Below the pieces are notes generated by a model. The model had not been told where the DNA came from, did no database searches, and saw nothing but the letters and a program-made list of their open reading frames with translations. Position numbers and translations under genes: made by a program. A DNA stretch of 64,000 nt from Deltaproteobacteria bacterium (GTDB lineage Bacteria; SAR324; JACQKK01): the NCBI GenBank assembly GCA_029858505.1, contig JAOUEW010000001.1, positions 186,001 through 250,000 on the forward strand, read 5' to 3'. Positions 59,043 to 64,000 of this stretch are shown here, one piece after another. Every line of letters starts with the position of its first letter. The first letter of the stretch is position 1.

Positions 59043-60593
59043 TTAGGCTTGGCCGCGGGCCAGCCACCCCAGGGTGCCCCCGCACAGCGAAGACGCCAGC
59101 CAGCCTTTTTGCCGCAGAATTTGGGCGGCTTGGTCGGAGCGCCCCCCGCCCTTGCCGCACACGGTGATGATCCGCCGGCCCGCGGGAAGCTCCGCCGAGC
59201 GGGCGGGAAGCTGGTCCAAGGGAATATGCACCGCCCCCGGCAAGTGGCCCCGCTGGTATTCCTCCGCCGAGCGCACATCTACCACCGTCACGTCTCCCTG
59301 GGCAAACAGGGGGGCGAAGTGGTCGGGTTCCAGGCAAGTTTTGCGGAGGGCGGGCAGGGTTTCCTCCATGCGCAGCATCACCACCACGCCAGACCCCACC
59401 GTGAGGGCGGCCACCAGCAAAATGGCGGCTTCTATCCCCAGTTGGTCCGCCGTTACGCCGGCAATGGCCGCCCCGGCGGCATACCCGCCATCGCGCCACA
59501 GGCGATACACCCCCACCGCCCTGGCCCGCCAAGCCGGGTGGGCCACGTCGCCCACGGTGGCCAGCAGGGTGGGATACACCAGGGCCGTGCCCACCCCCAG
59601 CAGGGCCTGGCCCAGGGCCATGCCCCAAAACCCGTGGCCCAGGGCCACCAGGGCAATGGCCGCCCCTTGCAGCACCATGCCCCCGGCAATGAACCCCTTG
59701 CGCCCAAACCGGTCCGACATGGCCCCGGCAAAAATTTGCCCCACCCCCCACACCGCCGGATACACCGCCGCCAGCCAGCCGATTTGCGCCAACGAAAAAC
59801 CCTGGGCCGCAAAATACAGGGGGAACAACCCCCAGGCCATGCCGTCGTTGAGGTTGTTCACCAGCCCCGCTTGGCTGACCGACGACAGGTTACGGTCGGT
59901 GAACGACGTCCGGCGGAAGATCTCTCCCTGGCTGGGCAGGGGCTCTGCCGAGGCGCCGGGATTGTTGCCCGCATGGCGGGCGGCCTCGTGCTTGGCATGG
60001 CCGTGGGTTTCTCTCACCAGCAGCAGGCTGATGCCCAGGCCCAGCCCCACATACACCACCCCCAGCCAAAAAGGCTGGGGCCGCAGGCCATAGGCGGCAG
60101 CCAGGTAACCGGTGGCCAGGGCCGACCCCGCCACCGCCAGGTATCCGGCAAACTCGTTTAGCCCCATGGCCAGTCCCCGCCGGGCGGGGCCCACCAGGTC
60201 AATCTTCATGATGACCGTAAGGGACCAGGTGAGCCCCTGGCTCACCCCCAGCAGGGCGTTGGCCCACAGCACGGCTTCCCAGGTTTGGGCGTGCATCAGC
60301 AAAAAGGGTACCGGGGCCGCCGCCACCCAGCCCACGATCAACACCCGCTTGCGGCCAAAGGCATCGGCCCAGCGGCCAGCAAAATAATTGGTGGCGGCCT
60401 TCGACAACCCAAACACCACGATGAACGACAGAATGGCCGATCGGGCGGCCAGGTGAAATTCCTCCTGGGCCAGGGCTGGCAGAATGGTCCGCTCCAGGCC
60501 CACCATGGCCCCCACAAAGGCGTTCACCACCACCAACAGAGAGAACGGCCACAGGTTTTCCTTCAGGCCCAGCCGGAGTTCAGGTTTGGTCAT
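59043..60593 (-). CDS. Fusion: MFS transporter + C-terminal rhodanese domain
   Basis: A 516-residue protein. Residues ~1-400 form a 12-helix major-facilitator transporter with the loop motif Gly-Arg-Trp-Ala-Asp-Ala-Phe-Gly-Arg-Lys-Arg and a second Asp-Arg-Phe-Gly-Arg-Lys-Gly. Residues ~410-516 form a rhodanese domain with catalytic Cys479 in Val-Cys-Gly-Lys-Gly-Gly-Gly-Arg-Ser. The rhodanese would lie in the cytoplasm, so it could move sulfane sulfur to or from a transported sulfur compound. The substrate is unknown. Confidence 0.88.
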   Translation of the reverse strand: MTKPELRLGLKENLWPFSLLVVVNAFVGAMVGLERTILPALAQEEFHLAARSAILSFIVVFGLSKAATNYFAGRWADAFGRKRVLIVGWVAAAPVPFLLMHAQTWEAVLWANALLGVSQGLTWSLTVIMKIDLVGPARRGLAMGLNEFAGYLAVAGSALATGYLAAAYGLRPQPFWLGVVYVGLGLGISLLLVRETHGHAKHEAARHAGNNPGASAEPLPSQGEIFRRTSFTDRNLSSVSQAGLVNNLNDGMAWGLFPLYFAAQGFSLAQIGWLAAVYPAVWGVGQIFAGAMSDRFGRKGFIAGGMVLQGAAIALVALGHGFWGMALGQALLGVGTALVYPTLLATVGDVAHPAWRARAVGVYRLWRDGGYAAGAAIAGVTADQLGIEAAILLVAALTVGSGVVVMLRMEETLPALRKTCLEPDHFAPLFAQGDVTVVDVRSAEEYQRGHLPGAVHIPLDQLPARSAELPAGRRIITVCGKGGGRSDQAAQILRQKGWLASSLCGGTLGWLARGQA

Positions 60594-60689
60594 GGAATCG
60601 GTTCTCTTGAAAAATGATGGATGAGTGTTTTTCTTCTACCGCCCCCCTCACCGCCCAAAAGGGGGAAAAAATCCTGATAGTTGTGTTTT

Positions 60690-60985
60690 TTCTTCTGTCC
60701 AGTCCTCGACAACGAATGGGTTGGACAGCATAACTGGGGTCTTCGAGTTATAGAGGGGTGTTGTTGGGAAATAACTCGAATCCGAAAAGTTGGGTGCTTG
60801 CTTCCGTCCAGTTTTCACTAACCGAACATTTTTTTCTCCACCTCTCGACCTAAGCGTATTGTCCCTCTCCGACGGGGAGGGACAGGCGCCGCAGGCGTCA
60901 GGGAGGGGTGCTTTTGGGAACAGCATGAAGTCGAAAAGGGATACGCTTGCTTCTTTTCGACTTCACAAACCGAACGGATTTTATC
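60690..60985. repeat. Mosaic intergenic repeat, copy 7
   Basis: Two degraded ~80-bp modules surround a GTCCCTCTCCGACGGGG hairpin with GGCGCCGCAGGCGTC. It shares a CCTAAGCGTATTGTCCCTC segment with copy 5. It fills the 60594-61038 gap between the MFS-rhodanese and ArsR-rhodanese genes; no gene lies there. Confidence 0.78.
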
Positions 60986-61038
60986 TCTATCCCTTAGCCT
61001 AAGCCGTCTTACCTATTCGGGCATCTTCGTATATTTTT

Positions 61039-61710
61039 TCACTCGGCCCCCACGGCCACGGGCCAACCCCGCCCGCGAAATTCCATCACGCCGTCTTCCA
61101 GCCGCCGGGCGGTGTAACCCTTGCGGCGCAGCAGCCGCACGGCCTTGAGAGACGTGACGCAGTAGGGGCCCCGGCAATAGGCCACCACTTGCCGCCCTGG
61201 GGGCAGCCGGTCCAGTTCGCGGGTTAGCCTGCTGGCGGGGATGGACACCGCCCCCGGCAGGTGCCCGGCTTGGTATTCGTCTTCTTCCCGCACGTCCAGC
61301 AAAATCACTTCCCCCGACCGCACCTTGTCCAGCAGTTCTTCCTTTTCCACCGGAGACAGGCTTTCCGGATCGTTCAGCCACACCCGCACGGTCTCCCGCA
61401 CTTCCACCAGCCGGGCCTCGGCCAGGGCCCGCAGGGCCAGCCAAAAGGTTTCCACTTCCTTTCCGGCCAGCCGGTACACCACGTGGCGGCCCTCCCGGCG
61501 GGATTCAACCAGCCCGGCGGAGCGGAGTTCTTTCAACTGGGCGCTGGTGTTGCCCAGGGGCATGTGGGCCTGTTGGGCCAACTGTTCCACGGTTTTTTCG
61601 GCCTGGGCCAGCAGGTCCAGCAGCTCCAGCCGTTTGGGGGCGCTTACCGCCTTGCCCACCCGGGCAAACTGGGCGTACAGGTTTTGTTTCACCTCGGGGT
61701 GGTCGTCCAT
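61039..61710 (-). CDS. Fusion: ArsR-type regulator + rhodanese domain
   Basis: A 223-residue protein. The N-terminal ArsR winged helix (~10-95) has Gln-Ala-His-Met-Pro-Leu-Gly-Asn-Thr-Ser-Ala-Gln-Leu-Lys-Glu-Leu as recognition region. The C-terminal rhodanese domain (~125-220) has Cys179-Arg-Gly-Pro-Tyr-Cys184, so two Cys are in or beside the active loop. Such proteins can sense sulfane sulfur or persulfide. An inverted repeat over its own -10 box suggests autoregulation. The MFS-rhodanese gene lies downstream beyond repeat copy 7. Confidence 0.9.
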   Translation of the reverse strand: MDDHPEVKQNLYAQFARVGKAVSAPKRLELLDLLAQAEKTVEQLAQQAHMPLGNTSAQLKELRSAGLVESRREGRHVVYRLAGKEVETFWLALRALAEARLVEVRETVRVWLNDPESLSPVEKEELLDKVRSGEVILLDVREEDEYQAGHLPGAVSIPASRLTRELDRLPPGRQVVAYCRGPYCVTSLKAVRLLRRKGYTARRLEDGVMEFRGRGWPVAVGAE

Positions 61711-61783
61711 GGGTTTGCCCTAGGGTTTAGGTTCTGCGTGGTTTGTGGGGTGCTTGGCATCACCCACCCACCTATAAACTCAT

Positions 61784-61831
61784 CATTCTAACGATTATTA
61801 GAATGTTAGAATGGCAGGCAGGTGATGTCAA
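61784..61831 (-). promoter_or_regulatory. Promoter with operator for the ArsR-rhodanese gene
   Basis: On the reverse strand TTGACA (61831-61826) and TAACAT (61808-61803) stand 17 bp apart. The perfect dyad CATTCTAAC (61784-61792) / GTTAGAATG (61805-61813) overlaps the -10, and a third half-site TTAGAAT is at 61798-61804. A bound dimer would block RNA polymerase, as is usual for ArsR-family repressors. Confidence 0.7.
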
Positions 61832-61914
61832 GAGGGGGGGGAACTCCGCCTCGTTGCCTTTTGCCCCCATCGGGGTAAGGTAGGTGAAAGAAGGTTATTG
61901 AAAGGAGAACATTC

Positions 61915-62355
61915 ATGGCCAACTTAAAAATCGGCAAAGCTTCTCGCCCCGCGGTGTGCGTGGCCCCTTCCGACAGCGTGCTGGCGGCGGTGCGGGCTTC
62001 GATTCCAGAAAAAGTGGGGGCGGTGGCGGTGGTCCATCAGGGCAAACTGGTGGGCATTCTTTCCGAGCGGGATGTGATGTTTAAGGTGATAGCCCACGGC
62101 AAAGACCCGGCCACCACCCCGGTGGAAGAGGTGATGACCAAAAAGGTGATTACGGTAACCCCCGACACCCCGGTGGAGGAGTGCATGAGGATCATGCTGG
62201 AGCGGCACATCCGCCACCTGCCCATTTCTCCCGACGGCCACACGGTGACGGGCATGGTTTCGCTGCGCACGGTGTTGCAACACTTGGTGGAAGAACTGAA
62301 GGATTATCTCCACCACATGGAGTCGTTCCTCAACGCCGACAGCCCCGGCGGCTGA
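61915..62355 (+). CDS. Paired CBS-domain protein
   Basis: A 146-residue stand-alone CBS pair; CBS pairs bind adenosyl compounds and usually regulate partners. First CBS (~10-65) has Gly-Ile-Leu-Ser-Glu-Arg-Asp-Val; second (~75-135) has Pro-Val-Glu-Glu-Cys-Met-Arg-Ile-Met...His-Ile-Arg-His-Leu-Pro. AAAGGAG lies eight bases before the ATG. It is divergent from the ArsR-rhodanese gene, and both could respond to the operator between them. Confidence 0.88.
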   Translation: MANLKIGKASRPAVCVAPSDSVLAAVRASIPEKVGAVAVVHQGKLVGILSERDVMFKVIAHGKDPATTPVEEVMTKKVITVTPDTPVEECMRIMLERHIRHLPISPDGHTVTGMVSLRTVLQHLVEELKDYLHHMESFLNADSPGG

Positions 62356-62680
62356 AGCGGATTCATCCCCCCAAGTCTATTCCCCCCCCCTGGCATACGC
62401 CCATTCGCCCATACAATCTTCGTATCCAGCCGTGATTCGCTTGATCCATGGATTCACGTATTCATACATCCATACATCCACCATTCGGCAGCACCGGCGG
62501 ATGGATAGGGCTTTGCTTGGTGGATTTACTTTAAGAATGCTGGGTGCTGAGAGGGGTGCGATGAAGGGGAATGGGGGGTGCTGGGAGTGTGAGAGATACC
62601 GTGGGGGAAACTTGCGTGGAAGGTCAGCTCACTCACCCGTTATGCGAACGGGTTTGTTCGCGGTCCCTTTCGGCTTGGCG
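62356..62680. other. Gene-free interval with one small hairpin
   Basis: No convincing ORF in these 325 bp. A short CATAC/ATCCA-rich run lies near 62460-62480. A 6-bp stem (GCGAAC 62644-62649 / GTTCGC 62656-62661) is located 20 bp after the stop of the leftward ferredoxin gene; it lacks a T-run. Nothing else is seen. Confidence 0.4.
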
Positions 62681-63052
62681 TTAATGGCCTTCGGTAATCA
62701 CGTTGCGGTTGACGGCGGGAATTTCCACCACCAAATCCTGGCTTCCGTCTGGAACACACTGGCAGGCCAGCCGCGAGTGGGGGGTTAACCCCGGCGCCTG
62801 ATCCAGCATGTCTTCCTCGGTTTCCTCCGCCGGGGGGCACGAGGCCCCCCCCTGCCGCACAATGACATGGCAGGTGGTGCAGGCGGCAAATCCCCCGCAG
62901 GCGTGGGGAATGGCGATGTCGTTTTGGTCAGCCAAATCCAGAATGGACCCTGGGCGCCCCTCGTGGTGGCCCGCTTCGGGGAACCCGCTCTCTGGGCGGT
63001 CCAACGCCAGTTTCCGGCCCGCCGGAAGAAACGTGATGGTGAATTTGGGCAT
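62681..63052 (-). CDS. [2Fe-2S] ferredoxin, adrenodoxin/Isc type
   Basis: A 123-residue electron carrier. Ligands Cys52, Cys58, Cys61 and Cys97 follow the C-x5-C-x2-C-x35-C pattern of vertebrate-type/Isc ferredoxins (His-Ala-Cys-Gly-Gly). Two extra Cys (72, 99) are present. The region before the first ligand is a few residues longer than usual. The start is ten bases after the rhodanese-NifU stop, so the two are one operon; in Isc systems Fdx supplies electrons for cluster assembly. Confidence 0.92.
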   Translation of the reverse strand: MPKFTITFLPAGRKLALDRPESGFPEAGHHEGRPGSILDLADQNDIAIPHACGGFAACTTCHVIVRQGGASCPPAEETEEDMLDQAPGLTPHSRLACQCVPDGSQDLVVEIPAVNRNVITEGH

Positions 63053-63062
63053 GGGCGTTCGG

Positions 63063-63725
63063 TTATTCCACCGGAATGACTTCGATGGGATGATTGAGAG
63101 AAACCGATAGGGTGTTCTCGATGAACCGCAGGGTGCCCTGGGTGGAACTGCCGCAGCTGGTGCAGGCCCCTTGGTAACTCACCAGCACCCGCTCTTCCTC
63201 CACGCTTTTCACCTCCAGCCCGCCGCCGTCTTTGGCCAAGAAGGCCCGCACTTTGTCGTCCAGCACTTTTTCGATGGCGGCCACCCGCTCTGGCCCGGAA
63301 AGTTTGTTGAAGTGAATTTCGTGGGGAGAATTTTCCATGGCCTTCAGCAGGGTGTCAATTCCCTCGGCCAGGTAAAACTGCTGGTCGTAGCCGTTGTCGG
63401 CCAGCATGGCGGCGGCCTGGGCCGCTTGGCCCTCTCCCCCGTCATAAAACAAAATCGTGCCGTCGAAGGGCATTCGCCACAGGCTGTCGGCCAGGTATTC
63501 AAAGGGCAGGTTAAAGGCCCCCGGCAGGTGGCCCCCCAAAAAGCTTTCGGGGTCCCGCAAATCGAACACGTAAATCTTGGCCTCGGTGCGCCGCAGAGAC
63601 AACAACTCATCGGGGGTAACGCGTTTGCCTGGATCGGCAGACACGCCCACCGTCTGGGCGGTCTGGGGCTCTGGCTGGGTTTCACCACGAGACAATTCAA
63701 TGGCTGGGGATTTATCGGAACTCAT
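63063..63725 (-). CDS. Fusion: rhodanese-like domain + NifU C-terminal domain
   Basis: A 220-residue protein. After a ~35-residue disordered start, a rhodanese-like fold (~38-130) has Phe-Asp-Leu-Arg-Asp-Pro and Gly-His-Leu-Pro-Gly-Ala, but Asp95 stands where the catalytic Cys should be (Leu-Phe-Tyr-Asp-Gly-Gly), so sulfur transfer by this domain is unlikely. Residues ~143-220 are the NifU C-terminal / Nfu domain with Cys188-Thr-Ser-Cys191, which carries and delivers [4Fe-4S] clusters. CAGGAG lies five bases before the ATG. The gene is coupled to the [2Fe-2S] ferredoxin gene downstream. Confidence 0.9.
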   Translation of the reverse strand: MSSDKSPAIELSRGETQPEPQTAQTVGVSADPGKRVTPDELLSLRRTEAKIYVFDLRDPESFLGGHLPGAFNLPFEYLADSLWRMPFDGTILFYDGGEGQAAQAAAMLADNGYDQQFYLAEGIDTLLKAMENSPHEIHFNKLSGPERVAAIEKVLDDKVRAFLAKDGGGLEVKSVEEERVLVSYQGACTSCGSSTQGTLRFIENTLSVSLNHPIEVIPVE

Positions 63726-64000
63726 GGAAACTCCTGGCTAGGAACGGGAGGAAACATCTCACCCCTCATTCTACCCCCCAGGATAAAGATTCGCAAAGAG
63801 ACAGGGGGCCTGATCGGAAATCGGCTCTGGATTCCCCTGGCATTCAACCCGCGCTGTTTCTAGCGGTCGTTATTATTTTTTCCGGATGTTTGATAGGATT
63901 GTTTGGTGGGGGGCTCAATCGTTTTACTGTTCCTTTTGGCCCCCGTTAAACCACCTGTTTCAACCTGCTTCATGGGGGTTTCCATGGGCCCGCGCCATTT
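63726..64000. other. Window end, no supported gene
   Basis: These 275 bp contain the leftward promoter region of the rhodanese-NifU gene. An ATG at 63980 after GGGGGTTT could start a rightward gene that continues past the window, but fewer than ten codons are visible, so no gene is called. Confidence 0.3.

Noticed and set aside
62432-62788. 118-codon plus-strand ORF before the [2Fe-2S] ferredoxin
   Set aside because: No ribosome site, low-complexity start, and overlap with the ferredoxin gene on the other strand.

Overview
The window is G+C-rich, tightly packed bacterial chromosome with no rRNA, transposase, phage or CRISPR genes. It reads as a Gram-negative member of the Pseudomonadota: it has two PorV/FadL-like outer-membrane barrels, a SurA-like lipoprotein, a GspC-like protein, BolA, Fur, HtpG, PBP4 and several PilZ proteins. 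A fused anthranilate synthase TrpE(G) behind a leader-peptide attenuator, and HemJ in place of HemG/HemY, point towards alphaproteobacteria or a neighbouring lineage such as Magnetococcia. That placement is inference and not firm. A selenocysteine tRNA shows that the cell makes selenoproteins, although none was recognised here.

Layout. 1-7 kb: a truncated secreted protein, an ALDH3-type aldehyde dehydrogenase, a MoxR ATPase with an uncharacterised 652-residue partner, an AT-richer transferred-looking ATPase and a PilZ protein. 7-9.9 kb: small membrane and secreted proteins, bolA behind a 15-bp iterated palindrome, an unlisted 54-residue ORF, and a CoA-type Nudix hydrolase. 9.9-18 kb: envelope and DNA-repair housekeeping (PBP4, an NMN-adenylyltransferase-like/CinA fusion, MutY, Ddl, PriA with an odd insertion). 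18-24.5 kb: LOG protein, Fur with a Fur-box-like site, MscS channel, TMEM43-like protein, HtpG, DUF411 protein, ferredoxin. 24.5-33 kb: homocysteine methyltransferase-like protein, MiaB, DUF151 nuclease, a 16-unit Sel1 protein, HemJ, Nudix, DUF2254. 34-39 kb: GspC-like/PorV-like operon, then hemH. 39-49 kb: the surA-like/mnmA/aroK operon, mfd, guaB, a lipoprotein and a TerB-like protein. 49-53.2 kb: FecR protein, outer-membrane protein, PilZ, tRNA-Sec, tRNA-Ala. 53.7-56.3 kb: trpE(G) and its attenuator. 56.6-58.2 kb: three PilZ genes in a row. 58.2-63.7 kb: a sulfur/iron-sulfur block with a persulfide-dioxygenase-like MBL protein, MFS-rhodanese fusion, ArsR-rhodanese fusion, CBS protein, [2Fe-2S] ferredoxin and rhodanese-NifU fusion.

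Most larger intergenic gaps (about 24.6, 28.4, 31.3, 39.0, 49.3, 53.5 and 60.9 kb) are filled by one family of mosaic palindromic repeats. They are built from an ~80-bp module with TCGAAGCC-like inverted ends alternating with very G/C-rich hairpin modules. One ~205-bp composite occurs in opposite orientations around a 3.4-kb segment, and another is tandemly duplicated.

Several genes are translationally coupled by 4-bp start/stop overlaps: NMNAT-CinA/mutY, htpG/DUF411, miaB/DUF151, surA-like/mnmA and mnmA/aroK. The best candidates for new biology are the repeat family, the multi-rhodanese sulfur block, the NMNAT-CinA fusion, the PriA insertion, the bolA iterons and the ATPase/MoxR/652-residue cluster.
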